Origin: Carex sylvatica
Taxonomy: Eukaryota > Streptophyta > Magnoliopsida > Poales > Cyperaceae
Reading direction: 5' to 3'
Length of the DNA: 64,000 bases
NCBI GenBank assembly: GCA_964058845.1
Contig: CAXKVR010000183.1
Span: 1-64,000, forward strand
A program made the position numbers and the translations under genes. Positions 48,327-60,130 of the stretch are shown piece after piece. The notes below the pieces were generated by a model. That model was not told the DNA's origin. It made no database searches and worked only from the letters and a program-made list of their open reading frames with translations. Within the stretch, counting starts at the first letter, position 1; every line of letters begins with the position of its first letter.

Positions 48327-49103
48327 ATGGAAACACCACACCGAGGTAGAGGCAGACCTCGGAGGAATCCGGAATTGGTTATTGAGCCGGCTGCGGATCA
48401 GGCTGGGGCTGGTCCAGCTGGTGCTGAGGGAGCTGGTGGCGCTGGAGGAGCGCCAGGTAGAGACCGGGACATAGATGACCGGCTGATTGCGGCCTATGAG
48501 AGAGGTCGCCAAGCGGAGATGCGGGATGCAGCACCGGTGGTTCGCGGTGGTGCACCCGAAGAGTTTAGAAGGCTATATGATTCATTTCTGCGCTTGAATC
48601 CGCCGCGCTATGATGGAACCGGCGGGTATGCGGCAGCCGAGGAATGGCTGGCGCAGATTAATGCAAAGCTGAATTTATGCCGCGCACCTGAGGATGATAA
48701 AGTAGAGGTAACTGAGCAACAATTGGAGGGTGACGCAAGGTTCTGGTGGGATGGGGCCCGACGCAGTTATGTCGGGGAGGAAGTGAGAATTCCGTGGGAA
48801 TGGTTTGAGCAGCAGTTCAACCGGAGATTTCTGAGTAATATCCAACGTGAAGCGCTGCGGAGGAAGTTTCTGGAATTGAGGCAAAATGGGCGTCCGGTGG
48901 GGGATTACAATAGTGAGTTTCTGGCGTTATCGCGTTATGCATCAGATATTCAGAATGACGCGGTAAGGTATCACAGGCATTACTTGGATGGTTTGGATGG
49001 AAATATATCGATGATTGTTGATACTCCGACTGCTACGGAGTTGCAATCTATGATGGATCATGCAGAGCAGATAGAGATGCATGGTAAGCGGAGGAAAGAG
49101 TAA
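48327..49103 (+). CDS. Ty3/gypsy Gag, truncated before the zinc knuckle
   Basis: 258 codons from the first ATG (METPHRGRG). The N-terminal 60 residues are Arg/Gly/Ala-rich. The retrotransposon Gag domain follows: RLNPPRYDG, AEEWLAQI, EGDARFWWD, IPWEWFEQQFNRRF, LRRKFLELRQNGRPVGDYNSEF, and ends MDHAEQIEMHGKRRKE. Gag forms the capsid in the cytoplasm. The CCHC zinc knuckle that normally follows is missing, and pol begins 13 bases later in another frame, so an internal deletion joins the two. Confidence 0.88.
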   Translation: METPHRGRGRPRRNPELVIEPAADQAGAGPAGAEGAGGAGGAPGRDRDIDDRLIAAYERGRQAEMRDAAPVVRGGAPEEFRRLYDSFLRLNPPRYDGTGGYAAAEEWLAQINAKLNLCRAPEDDKVEVTEQQLEGDARFWWDGARRSYVGEEVRIPWEWFEQQFNRRFLSNIQREALRRKFLELRQNGRPVGDYNSEFLALSRYASDIQNDAVRYHRHYLDGLDGNISMIVDTPTATELQSMMDHAEQIEMHGKRRKE

Positions 49104-49116
49104 CTGACCGAAAGAT

Positions 49117-51909
49117 ATGTTGGAGAATGGATTTATCAGACCTAGCACGTCACCATGGGGCGCGCCAGTGTTGTTTGTCAAGAAGAAAGATGGAACATTG
49201 CGGTTATGTATTGATTACCGCGAGCTGAACAAGGTAACTGTGAAAAATAAATATCCGTTACCTCGGATTGACGATCTGTTTGATCAGTTACAGGGATCCT
49301 CAATATATTCAAAGATTGATCTGAGAACAGGGTATCACCAGTTGAGAATACGGCCGAGCGATGTGGATAAGACAGCGTTCCGTACAAGGTACGGGCATTA
49401 TGAATACCTGGTTATGCCGTTTGGGCTGACGAACGCACCGGCAGCGTTCATGGACTTGATGCACCGTGTGTTTCACGATCTATTGGATTCTACAGTTGTG
49501 GTGTTCATTGATGATATACTGGTGTATTCGCGCTCGCGAGAAGAACATGAGGTACATCTTCGAATTGTGTTGCAAAGATTGCGTGAACATCAGTTATTCG
49601 CAAAGTTGTCGAAATGTGAATTTTGGTTGGAGGAAGTTGCATTTTTGGGGCATGTGGTTTCTGAAAAAGGGTTAGCGGTAGATTCCGAAAAGATTCGGGC
49701 TGTGACAGATTGGAAAAGGCCAGAGACAGTTACTGAAATTCGCAGCTTTCTGGGGTTAGCCGGGTACTACAGGAGATTTGTACTCGGGTTTTCGCGGTTA
49801 GCCGCGCCACTTACAAAATTGTTGCACAAAGGCGTGAAATTTGATTGGGGTACCGCGCAAGATAAAAGTTTTGAGGAATTGAAGAGTCGGCTGGTATCCG
49901 CGCCAGTCCTTGCTATGCCGACTGCTGATAAAGATTACACGGTTTATACCGATGCATCTCGATTGGGTTTAGGTTGCGTATTGATGCAAGATGATCATGT
50001 AATTGCCTACGCATCTCGGCAATTGCGACCGCACGAGCAAAACTACCCGACGCATGATTTGGAGTTAGCGGCAGTGATATTTGCGCTGAAAATTTGGCGG
50101 CATTACTTGTATGGCGTGAAATGCCGAATCTATACTGATCATCAAAGTCTGAAATACATCTTCACGCAAAAGGAGTTAAATTTGAGACAAAGGCGGTGGT
50201 TAGAATTGATGAAAGATTATGACTTGGATATCCAGTATCATGCAGGAAAAGCGAACAGTGTAGCAGATGCATTGAGCAGAAAGAGTCAGGTAAACCTGGC
50301 GTCGGTGATTACAAGTGAAACGCATCTTCTCGAGGAAATGCGCAGAATGGAAATACATGTTGGTGCGTCACGCGAATTAGCGTTGGAAGTTGCATCTAAA
50401 TGTAATAGAAGTGAGGTTGGGACTAGCGCAACTGCAATGGCGTCGGTTGTGCTAGCAGCGGTTGAAATCCGATCGGAATTACACGAGCAGATTCGTGCAG
50501 AGCAACAGAATGATCCGAGATGTCAGAAATTCAAACTGCACTATGAGTCAAATGTAGATTCACCGTTTCAAGTTCAAGGAGATGGCATCTTGCGGTTTCA
50601 CGACCGCATTTGTGTACCAAGTAATTCGGAGTTGAAAGATCTGATTTTGTCAGAGGCGCACGATTCGGGATACGCTATCCATCCGGGAGAGGTAAAGATG
50701 TATCAAGATCTAAAGAGGTATTTTTGGTGGCCAAAGATGAAAAAGGAAGTACAAAGGTACGTTGAAAAGTGTCAAATATGTCAGCAAGTTAAAGCGGATC
50801 GGCAGAGAAAAGCAGGATTGCTAAGACCGCTGGAAATACCTACAAGGAAATTTGAATCAATCACGATGGATTTCGTAAGTGGATTTCCGAGAACTGTCGG
50901 AAGGTATAATACAGTTTGGGTCATTGTGGATCGGTTAACGAAGATAGCGCATTTCATTCCGCTTCGAATTGAGACATCTGGGCCAGAATTGGCGGAATTG
51001 TTTCTGAAATATCAGTTCAAGTACCATGGTTGCTCGCGCAATATTATTTCTGACCGAGATCCTCGGTTCACTTCTCATTTCTGGGAGAGTTTTCAAGAAA
51101 CAATGGGTACCAAGTTGAGATTTAGCACCGCGCACCATCCTCAGACTGACGGTCAGTCTGAGCGCACTATTCAGACGCTGGAAGACATGTTGCGCTCCTG
51201 CGCGCTAAGTTTACAAGGTTCGTGGGTTGATCATTTGTATTTGGTGGAGTTTGCGTATAACAACAGTTATCATTCGAGCATTGGTATGTCACCGCAAGAG
51301 GCGCTGACAGGGCAGCAGTGCCGTACTCCATTGTGGTGGGGACCAACGGGTACCTATCCACCTACAGGGCCGCAAATGTTAGAAGAAATTGCTGAGAAAA
51401 CAAAGATGGTTCTGAGTCGGCTCAAGTCGGCTCAAGAAAGGCAAAAGAAATATGCGGATGTTCACCGAAGACCGTTGGAATTTCAAGAAAGTGATCACGT
51501 ATGGCTTCGAGTTTCGCCTGTCAGAGGCGTGCATCGATTTGGTGTTTCGGGCAAGCTAAGTCCTCGATATATTGGGCCGTTCCAGATTTTGCGACGAGTT
51601 GGACCGGTTGCATACGAGCTTGCACTACCACCAGCGTTGGACCGGGTTCATCCGGTATTCCATGTATCACAGCTACGCAGATATGTGCGAGATCCGTCGC
51701 ATTGTATTGATCACTCGGGTTTACGGGTACAAGATGATCTGACATATCAAGAAGAACCAATGCAGATATTGGACCGAAAAGAGCAACGGCTACGAAGCAA
51801 AGTGATCCGGCTAGTGTTGGTAAAATGGGGACGCCATTCCGATAAGGAAGCGACGTGGGAGCTCGAAGAAAGCATCCGAGAAAAGTATCCGGAGTTATTC
51901 GACAATTAA
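49117..51909 (+). CDS. Ty3/gypsy Pol: partial RT, RNase H, integrase, chromodomain
   Basis: One open frame of 930 codons. Reverse transcriptase starts mid-domain at [13 protein letters not shown], with the FIDD active site at residues 130-133. RNase H has D279 (YTDAS), E316 (HDLELAAV) and D341 (TDHQSL). Integrase has a CQIC zinc region at about 552-555 and D585, D646, E682 (a D-35-E spacing). The C-terminal [14 protein letters not shown] and [13 protein letters not shown] are followed by a chromodomain-like segment ([18 protein letters not shown]). The absence of any stop over 2.8 kb fits a recent insertion. Missing: aspartic protease and the first RT segment. The ATG is simply the first Met after the deletion and may not be a real start. 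Confidence 0.92.
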   Translation: MLENGFIRPSTSPWGAPVLFVKKKDGTLRLCIDYRELNKVTVKNKYPLPRIDDLFDQLQGSSIYSKIDLRTGYHQLRIRPSDVDKTAFRTRYGHYEYLVMPFGLTNAPAAFMDLMHRVFHDLLDSTVVVFIDDILVYSRSREEHEVHLRIVLQRLREHQLFAKLSKCEFWLEEVAFLGHVVSEKGLAVDSEKIRAVTDWKRPETVTEIRSFLGLAGYYRRFVLGFSRLAAPLTKLLHKGVKFDWGTAQDKSFEELKSRLVSAPVLAMPTADKDYTVYTDASRLGLGCVLMQDDHVIAYASRQLRPHEQNYPTHDLELAAVIFALKIWRHYLYGVKCRIYTDHQSLKYIFTQKELNLRQRRWLELMKDYDLDIQYHAGKANSVADALSRKSQVNLASVITSETHLLEEMRRMEIHVGASRELALEVASKCNRSEVGTSATAMASVVLAAVEIRSELHEQIRAEQQNDPRCQKFKLHYESNVDSPFQVQGDGILRFHDRICVPSNSELKDLILSEAHDSGYAIHPGEVKMYQDLKRYFWWPKMKKEVQRYVEKCQICQQVKADRQRKAGLLRPLEIPTRKFESITMDFVSGFPRTVGRYNTVWVIVDRLTKIAHFIPLRIETSGPELAELFLKYQFKYHGCSRNIISDRDPRFTSHFWESFQETMGTKLRFSTAHHPQTDGQSERTIQTLEDMLRSCALSLQGSWVDHLYLVEFAYNNSYHSSIGMSPQEALTGQQCRTPLWWGPTGTYPPTGPQMLEEIAEKTKMVLSRLKSAQERQKKYADVHRRPLEFQESDHVWLRVSPVRGVHRFGVSGKLSPRYIGPFQILRRVGPVAYELALPPALDRVHPVFHVSQLRRYVRDPSHCIDHSGLRVQDDLTYQEEPMQILDRKEQRLRSKVIRLVLVKWGRHSDKEATWELEESIREKYPELFDN

Positions 51910-51946
51910 GGTACGAAATCAAGTTCAGCGGACTGAACTTCATTTT

Positions 51947-51960
51947 AAGGGGGGGAGAAA
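51947..51960 (+). promoter_or_regulatory. Polypurine tract
   Basis: A run of A/G with eight or nine G residues directly before the 3' LTR start (tgtgacataa at 51961). It primes plus-strand DNA synthesis. Confidence 0.9.
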
Positions 51961-54697
51961 TGTGACATAATGAATTTTATAATAAATATATTATACTGAC
52001 TGATTGAATTAAGGCGTCACGAATCGAATTATAAATATAGAAAAACGGTCCAGTGCGGATGGATGACCCGCACTGCGGGTGGCTTCACCCGCACTGGGAC
52101 AATTTTCCTTAACGAATTCCTGTGATTTTCACTGGGTGCGGATGGTAGTGCGGATGGGAATCCGCAGTGCGGGTGAGTTCTGTACTCTTCTGAAGTTGAC
52201 GAATTTTCGCTAAGTACTGGATGCGGATGGGGATCATCCGCACTGAGCTCAGTGCGTCCGCACTAGGCTCGGACATTTTTCTGCGCCGTGAGTGCGGCTG
52301 GACGGATCCGCAGTGCGGATGATCGGTCCGCACTGGGATGTGTGTTTGCTATTTGCGCTGTGAGTGCGGCTGGACGGATCCGCAGTGCGGATGAGTGATC
52401 CGCACTGGGGTGTGTTTGTTATTTGCGGAATGAATGCGGCTGGATGGATCCGCAGTGCGGATGGTTGGTCCGCACTGGGGTCTGTATTTCTGTTATTCTT
52501 GTTATTTTGAGGGACTTATTTGCAAAATGGATTAAATAAACATCTTCTCTCTTTCTCTTTCATCTTTTTAATAAATAAAACATTTACATAAAGGGCCTAT
52601 TTGTAATAAATATTTTCAAGTTGTTAATAACTAAAAGTTGGAGGGGTATATGTGCAAAATTCCCATTTATTAATTAGAAAACCTTTCTTCTTCTTTTATT
52701 CCACCGAACTAAATGGAAAGAACTCGTGAGAGCTAGGTTAGCCGAAGCAGAAAGGGAAAGAGAGAGAGAGAGAAATTAAACGCGGAAACTGATCGGACTG
52801 ACCGGAAAATCGAGAGTCGAGCTGAATTGACGATCCTTGATCGATTAGAAAGCTTCAATTTGGTATATATTTCTCCCTTGGTAATTTCTTGAAAATCCTA
52901 ATTTATTCGATTTATTCGATTTGTCATGATTTCGGTTGAAACTTGTGATTAGGGTTTCGTAATCGAGTTCTAGCTCGATTATTGGTTAATTTGTGATATT
53001 TGATACGATTTATCTTCCTTTTCTCTTGGAAACCCTAATTTCATTTGATTTGTTATATTTTGGTGAAATTCGAAGTCGAATTTGATTTGAAATGTTATAA
53101 CTCGATAATCGGATTGATTTGCTTGTGGAATTTGGAATTGAACTAGGATTTTGGGGTTGGATTGAAATGGAAAGGAATTGTGATAGTTTCAAGTGAAACT
53201 CTGGAAATTGTTGGAATTAATCGAGTTATAACTTCGTAAAACATATCGATTCAGGTTGTTTATTCAGAACTACCAATTGAATTGGAATTCGAATTAGGGT
53301 TTGGTAATGGTGTTGACCTATCCGATATTAATCGAACGCGTTAATCGAATTGAACGTGTAAAATAGGTGGTAATCATACGAGGCAAAGGATTTCTGGATC
53401 GTTCGAGACGCCTGAGCCTTAGTCGAGCGTGCTATTACTCAGGTGCGGGGTTTCTGGACTTGTCTGATAGTTTATATTCAGAAATTAAACTGTGTTTTGA
53501 TTCAGAATTAAACTGTGTTTTGATTCATATGCATTGCATTGCCCAAATAAAGTGAAACTCGGATTGTTTTATCTGATTGATTTGCATGCTGGTATGGTTA
53601 TTATTTGTGTTGATCTGAATGATCTGATTTTGGAATTAAAGTCACCGTGCTTTATATCACCATCGGTTGGTGGATATGGTATTATGGTCATCCACCGTGA
53701 TGACGTCACCCAGGGGGTGAATCCGGATTTTGTCAAGTCTATGCATGGACTGTGACGCTCAGTGTTCTAAAGCTTTAGATCGTCTGACCTTCGGCAGTTC
53801 CCAGTACCGGTTGGGACGAAGGGTAAGTGACTTTGTACTATGATTTTGGATGTGGTGACTGTGTATCGGATGGCATTACCCAGGGGGTATTGTGTTTGGA
53901 TGGTCAGTTGGATTTATATGGATTTCCGGATAGGAATTAGAACCAGACTTTTAATTAAACAGTTAAGCCTGTAATTACAGATGAGTGTCATGAGAAAAGG
54001 TTTTACCTGGTACAGCCGTCTGTAGGTGTCTGTAACCCTACAGATGAGTGGGAACGAATTGGGGTCCAGTTTGGTGGAACATCTGTAGTTACTACCAGAT
54101 ATTCTGAAATCGAGTTAAACCAAATATTGTGTGCTTGAATTTCATCTTGGCAATTCCTGAATTGTGATTTCATTTGGATATATGTTGTCGGGTTTGTGTA
54201 TTCATGTTTATATATGATTATAAACTGATTTGAGCTATATTTGTGTTTACTTTTTGAATATAATCTGTGATTGCAAGTCCAGGGACGATATGTGGCAAAT
54301 TATCGCACTGAGAATTCAATTCTCATCCCCTCTTTTGGGTTACTTTTTCAGGTTCCGGTTCGGCGGATCCGAGAGAGACACGAGGTCGGTAGGCCTGGTT
54401 TTCACCGCTACTTAGCTGTCTGGTATTGTGACTAGAGACATGTATAGATTTATGTTTTGATTGTATATATATATGTGTTCTCTATGTCATTTGGTGATAC
54501 GTATCCATCGAGATACGGATTTTGTATGATATTACCTGACCAGTTGGGATTTATGAACTGTTTTTCTTAGTTATTTGTTTGTTTTGTTGGTGTGTTTTAC
54601 TTTCTATTATATCGTACTTGCCTTGTAGGCATACGGGCAACCGTATGTCTACGGCAGGAGGCACCCGTCACGCCTCGTGGGGCCGCGGGGTGTGACA
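51961..54697 (+). repeat. 3' LTR of the Ty3/gypsy element
   Basis: Same length as the 5' LTR and identical at every block compared (start, hairpin cluster, GA tract, end). Followed at once by the target duplication ATATT and the AT-rich minisatellite. Confidence 0.95.
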
Positions 54698-55367
54698 ATA
54701 TTTATGTATATATAATATATGTATATTTATGTATATATAATATATGTATATGTATATATAATATATGTATATGTATATATAATATATGTATATATAATAT
54801 AATATATGTATATTTTTGTAGAGGTTGGCTACTATGCTTATATAAGCATAACCCCACATATGCTTATAACTCATTTTTGTGTTTTCAATGCCCAAATGGT
54901 CGATCTGAACCGTTAGATGTGATATCTATATTGAAATGTGCTTGGAGACTAAATTTTATATTTTTCTGAATTTTTTTACTATTTATTAAGCCACTTTGAA
55001 AATCGCTGATCCAACGGTGGCTTAACAAAACAGTAAAATCAGAAGCCACCGTTGGATCAGAGATTTTCAAATTGGCTTAATAAATAGTAAACAAATTCAG
55101 AAAAATGTAAAATTTAGTCTCCAAGCACATTTCAATATAGAGATCACATCTAACGGTTCAGATCGACCATTTGAACATTGGAAACACAAAAATGAGTTAT
55201 AAGCATATGTGGAGATATGCTTATATAAGCATAGTAGCCAACCTCTATTTATGTATATATAATATATGTATATTTATGTATATATAATATATGTATATTT
55301 ATGTATATATAATATATGTATATGTATATATAATATATGTATATACAATATATGTATAATATATTTA
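54698..55367. repeat. AT-rich minisatellite, right part
   Basis: Continuation of the array at 44850-45429, split by foldback element C. Frames such as 54668-54895 (-) are Tyr/Ile strings from the repeat and not genes. Confidence 0.85.
54821..55245. mobile_element. Foldback element C
   Basis: Ends GAGGTTGGCTACTATGCTTA and the exact complement, flanked by TA on both sides (54819-54820, 55246-55247). Inner core ccgttagatgtgat...gcttggagac; the centre has ccaacggtggctt mirrored. A TA duplication would fit a Stowaway/Tc1-mariner type, but TA is common in this minisatellite. Confidence 0.85.
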
Positions 55368-55769
55368 GAGTTGGGCTACGTTGCTTCGTAAAGTAAAACA
55401 AGTATTTTACTTCACACTCGTATTTTGTGATTTTAAAGTTCAAAACATCAATCCGAACCGTTCAAGTTGATATCCATATTAAATTGTGCTTGGAGACCAA
55501 ATTTTTTATTTTATTTTTTTAGAATTTTTTTACTATTTTTCTAGATTTTTTGAAAATCGTTGTTTTTTATTGTCCATAATTTTCTGAAAAACAGTTATTT
55601 TCAAAACTTCTAAAAAAATTGTAAAAAATTGTAAAATTTGGTCTCCAAGCACAATTTAATATGTAGATCAATTTGAACGGTTCAGATCGACGTTTTGAAT
55701 TTTAAAATTGATGATATAAACGTGAAGTAAAATAGTCGCTTTACTTCGTGAAGTCCTGTAGCCCAACTC
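55368..55769. mobile_element. Foldback element D
   Basis: Ends GAGTTGGGCTAC and GTAGCCCAACTC. The core ccgaaccgttcaagttgat...gcttggagaccaaattt is mirrored around about 55575. The terminal module differs from those of A, B and C apart from a loose GAGxTxGGCTAC similarity to C. Confidence 0.85.
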
Positions 55770-55770
55770 A

Positions 55771-55837
<67 letters not shown>
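55771..55837. repeat. (TATGTA)n microsatellite
   Basis: About 11 uninterrupted hexamer units directly between foldback elements D and E. Confidence 0.95.
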
Positions 55838-56090
55838 GAGAGTGACTAATGTGCATTCGTATGCATATGGTTCAAATTTGAAATTTTAAAATCCAAAACG
55901 TCAATCCGAACTATTCATCTTGTTCTCCATATTAATATGTGCTTGGATATCAAATTTTACATTTTTCTGATTTTTTTTATTATTAAGCCACTTTGAAAAT
56001 TGTTGATTCAACGGTGGCTTAACAAAATAGTAAAATCAGCGACCACCTCATATTTTAGAAAATGTAAAAATTTTCAGACGTTGATTTTCA
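55838..56090. mobile_element. Foldback element E, one arm plus partial second arm
   Basis: Begins gagagtgactaatgtgcattcg and contains the family core (ccgaactattcat...gcttggatatcaaatttta) and the central ttcaacggtggctta. The mirror arm is lost shortly after. A truncated member of the family. Confidence 0.65.
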
Positions 56091-56276
56091 ACTTATTAAT
56101 TCATATAAAAATAATATTGAAATGTAATAATATTTTATGAGCATATAAAAAAAATAACATAATCATATTTAACAGTTTTATTTTGATATTTATAATTTAA
56201 ATTTTAAGTTATTAAAATTTAAAAAAATAAAGATACGATGAAGTTACAAAAAATAAAAACATTTGAATCCTCCTAG

Positions 56277-56398
56277 GTAATACGAGGAGATACGGATTCC
56301 TCGGCTTGTGCCTGTTTAAAATATTGTTTTGAACCTAGGAAATATGAGGTGATACGGATTCCTCGGCTTGTGCCTGTTTAAAATATTTTTTTGATTTC
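56277..56398. repeat. 62-bp tandem duplication
   Basis: gatacggattcctcggcttg followed by tgcctgtttaaaatatt occurs at 56289 and 56351. Confidence 0.9.
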
Positions 56399-56495
56399 AG
56401 TTCAAGATATTTGTTACCCGAAAGGGTCCCCCTCCCAGTCCCCAGATGCCTCCGAAATCATGGAGAAGTGGATGACGACACTCAGTACGTAGGAA

Positions 56496-58578
56496 TAGTG
56501 GTTTGCAAACGGACTGGATCGAACGGTCAGGGCAAAACCTGGGCACGAATACAGATAGACACGGACACAGATGTTATGGGCATACGGGTACAACGGGCCG
56601 GGCATCACGGTTTTTTTTTTCAAAAAATCTTGCCCTGCCCATTTAATACCCGTGTCTGTCACGGGTTCGGAGGCAGGACGGTCCGGGTAGGGGGGCCGGG
56701 CGGTTCGGATCCGGTCCGTGTCTGGTTTTTTTTTTTCTGGTTTTTTCTTTCTTTCTTTTTTTCTTTCTTTTCTTTCTGTTTTTTTTTCTTTGAAAACCAA
56801 TAAATTATAAATCCAAATTCATACCTATTAAAATTCATTTCACATGGTAATTATATTTGTTTAACAAATATAATTAGTTATATTTGTTAAAAATAGGTTA
56901 TAATCTATTTTTATAACCTATAAAAATTCAGAGTTATTTGTTCACTCTCCATTTGAAATATAAGTAATTATATTTGTTTTTGAACCCAATAATTTTTGTT
57001 ATAATAAAATATAAAAAAATTTCTTAAATCAATTACTTTAAAAATAATTAAGCTCTTATTTTAAAACAATAGATTAAAAAATAAAAGTTACCCTCCTATT
57101 TTATTCCGGACTTGGGACCAGCTATGTAAAATAACATAGACGGAGTTCTAACTTTTACTTTTTTGTTAGTAATTATTTTTTAAAATGAATAATTTAAAAA
57201 CTAATTGAAATGTTTAGAAATTTATAATTAAAAAAAATAACTATAAAGATTAAAAGATGTTAGAAATTTATACCGACACTACCTATATAGAAATTCGCAT
57301 TCCTATACCATTGTTCGCTCTCTTCCGCACCGTTTGAATTTATCACTTAAAATCGATTCAATAGATTTTGATTAAAGACATTATAATAAAAGTGTGTTAG
57401 CGATACTATATATATATACGCATATAACTTATGACTTACTATTGAATCGTATGGGTGGAAGAATAATATAATTGATATTTATTGCACATTAATATTAATT
57501 GTGACACAGTCTAAATAGTGTAGACCGTATATATTTTTTAGAGATTATATTTATAAAAGGCTAGAATATATTTGTGTTTGCTTGGTCTAAATTTTTTCTT
57601 TTCATGTGCATATTTTACCTATATGTTTTTTTTGTGATAAACTTCCTTATGTTTCTATGTTGGGACAATTTATATATAGATAGCTAGCATATTTATAATG
57701 GCACAATTAGAGAAAATAAAAGGATGGTTATATTATTTTTAATTTGCTATGTCTTTAGATTTTCAACTCAAAATAAATCATTTTGTGGGTGTTTAATATT
57801 CAGTACACAGTATAAAAAAAGTCATTGTATCCCTTTACAAATTTGAAATCTATATACAATTAGTACCAATATATCTTCACCTATTCAATATTGACTGCTC
57901 GGTTTAAAAATAAATATGTTTTACTATCTTTACATTTACTGTTGTTTCTTATTGAAGTATATTTATTAATACATTTTGTTTAATTTTATAGAATTTATAT
58001 TTTACACTTTTAACTTTAATTAACAAATCTATAAGAGATAGTGTTATAAGATGATAGTGTTATAACTTTAATTAACAAGCCTCTTTGCTTTCCCAATAAT
58101 ATATTTTTTAATTCAAATCCGTACGCATTATCATTGGTACTAAATAAAAAATTACAAAAAGATAGTAAATAAAACATACTGACATAATAAAGATATCAAA
58201 TAACCGCCAAAATTCAATATAAATTTCTGAAACTATATAATATCCATCAATTAAAATATAAATTCAATATTTCTCCAATTGGGAGGAATTTTGAATTTTT
58301 TTTTAAAATTTAAATTTTAAACGGGTACGGATATTGGGTACACGGTAACGGGCATGGATACACGGGTTCACGGGCACGGATTCACGGGCATGGGTTAACG
58401 GACATTACGGGTCCGGATATGCATGGGTTTTTTTCCCAAAATACCGGATCCGGCCCATTTAATACCCGTGCCCGTGTACCCGTACATACCCGTGTCACAA
58501 ACGCGATCCAGTCTGAACATGGATACAGACGGACCGGTCCGGTCCGGTTGAGCCCCTGGTATTTTTGTCAAATATCTA
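56496..58578. mobile_element. hAT-like non-autonomous element, about 2.1 kb
   Basis: Flanked by CGTAGGAA at 56488-56495 and 58579-58586; the match extends to ACGTAGGAATA. The left terminus TAGTGGTTTGC matches the end of the element at 13128-13673. The right terminus is weaker (TAGATATTTG on the complement). CGGGTA/ACGGGC-rich arms sit at both sides (56520-56740 and 58320-58560) and share cccatttaatacccgtg. The 1.5-kb interior is AT-rich with no recognizable gene. The frames at 56411-56803 on either strand are low-complexity. Confidence 0.7.
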
Positions 58579-58586
58579 CGTAGGAA

Positions 58587-59667
58587 TATATAAGAGATCC
58601 GACACATTAACACTTATTTCTTTTAGCCATTCTGGTTTTAAGCGATGAACGCTATTTCAATATTATTTTAAAATAAAGTTAAGCGTATGATCAATATATA
58701 AAATAATAGGAATGCGCACTCTGATATCCGTGATATATCTTATTAAAAAAAATATCCCTGGAAAAAAATTTAGTTCCTTAATTATTTTGTTTTCAAAGGG
58801 GACTCCAATGAAAATATGAAAATCTGAAGTAATTAATTTACTTTCTCTATTTTAAAGATATTGTTATTCGGTGGTGATGTAAAGTAGGATTAGCATAAAA
58901 GATTCAATTACTCTCAAAACAACAGAAGCAATTAGGGATGTCTAGATCTTCAAAAGTGCAAATTTTAGTGAAGTGAATTATAATGCACCCTTTGAGGTGA
59001 AGTAAATATCGTAAAGTAAAATAAAGTTGAATTTTCTTTTTTATTTTATTTAAAACTTCTTTTATTTGATAGGATTCTAAGAGCTCACGCCACGAAAATG
59101 CTAATTTATATAATTGACATCTATTAAAAAATAATAAGCCTCCCAATTCTCAAACATCATGAACGACACAAGTTCATGAAAAAAGAAGAATAGATTAGAA
59201 TAGAATAGAGGCACTATTTTTGTCACATGGGAAACGAATTGAGTAGAATTGAAAAAAGGAAAAAGTGAAAGTATGAATTTTTGTAGTTAGACCTTTGTCT
59301 TTTACAACTAGACTCCTTCTTTGTTCCACTATGAGTCAATTCTCTATTACATGAAAATGGTGGAACAAAGAAATTAGCTTTTTTCAATAGATGAAATTAA
59401 TTTATTTACCAATACTCTTCTACTATTTCACTCTTCTATTTATTATTTTATTTTCAACCGAACACGATCGAAGTGGTAAAAAATTAAAACTTATTCCAAA
59501 TTATATATTTTCTCACTTATCCTCTATTATAATGTTTGCCGAACGAATACATTATGAAATAAAAAAATGTAGTGGTCTCCGGATCAATTTTCCCATTTCC
59601 CCCAAGCATACTTTCTAATTTAAACTTTATTTTTGTCACTCCATAATGGAAATATTTCTTTCTTTCT
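58587..59667. other. Intergenic, no gene seen
   Basis: AT-rich; the small frames at 58904-59146 and 59391-59726 have no recognizable domains. Confidence 0.55.
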
Positions 59668-59675
59668 CTCATCAT

Positions 59676-60122
59676 TAGGGTGTTAATGGATACGATAAGG
59701 GTCGGTGAAAGCATTTTTATATCCATACTTGTTACAAATTGTCTTTATTCGTATCCTACATTTATCCACTACAAATTATCTTACTTGTTATGGTTGTCGG
59801 ATAACGAAATGGTAACTAGTAATACTAATTATATAATAATTATTTTTATTATTTATTAAATAAAACATTAAAACCTATACATGTTATTCATTTCACACAT
59901 GTATAGTATTTTATTGGAAAACAAATTATGATCACGCTAAGCGCACTAATTAAAATACTTTGTCCGTACCCTTACCCGTTTAGATAACAAAAATAAAATA
60001 TTTACTCGTACCCGTATCCGATAAGTTTACGAAAAAAAAAAATCTTACCCGTATCCGTCTTATTGGACGGATACGGTACGGGTCAAGTAAATAGATAAAA
60101 GGGTGTGCCATTGACATTCCTA
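59676..60122. mobile_element. hAT-type miniature element (447 bp)
   Basis: Termini TAGGGTGTTAATGG and CCATTGACATTCCTA form imperfect inverted repeats, flanked by a perfect 8-bp duplication CTCATCAT (59668-59675, 60123-60130). Contains ggatacg and acccgtatccg motifs. TAGGG(G)TGTCAATGG-like ends are a common plant hAT terminus. Confidence 0.88.
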
Positions 60123-60130
60123 CTCATCAT

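Larger units (their letters stand above)
45430..54697 (+). mobile_element. Young Ty3/gypsy chromovirus, internally deleted (9,268 bp)
   Basis: Two LTRs of 2,737 bp (45430-48166 and 51961-54697) are offset by exactly 6,531 bp and look identical throughout what I compared. The 5-bp target duplication ATATT lies at 45425-45429 and 54698-54702. Primer-binding site, gag, pol and polypurine tract are in order. The integrase is followed by a chromodomain-like C terminus, pointing to a chromovirus, probably the Tekay/Del clade. The zinc knuckle, protease and N-terminal end of reverse transcriptase are absent, so it cannot move without help. Confidence 0.95.

Noticed and set aside
54668..55856. Tyr/Ile/Thr-rich ORFs around 54668-55856
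   Set aside because: Translations of the TATGTA and atgtatatataat repeats.
56411..56803. Opposed 128-130 codon ORFs with Phe- or Lys-rich ends
   Set aside because: Low-complexity products of CGGGTA-rich and T/C-rich DNA in a hAT-like element.
59100..59640. Possible organelle-derived DNA (gaatagaatagaggc, AT-rich plastid-like words)
   Set aside because: No recognizable plastid or mitochondrial gene could be read.
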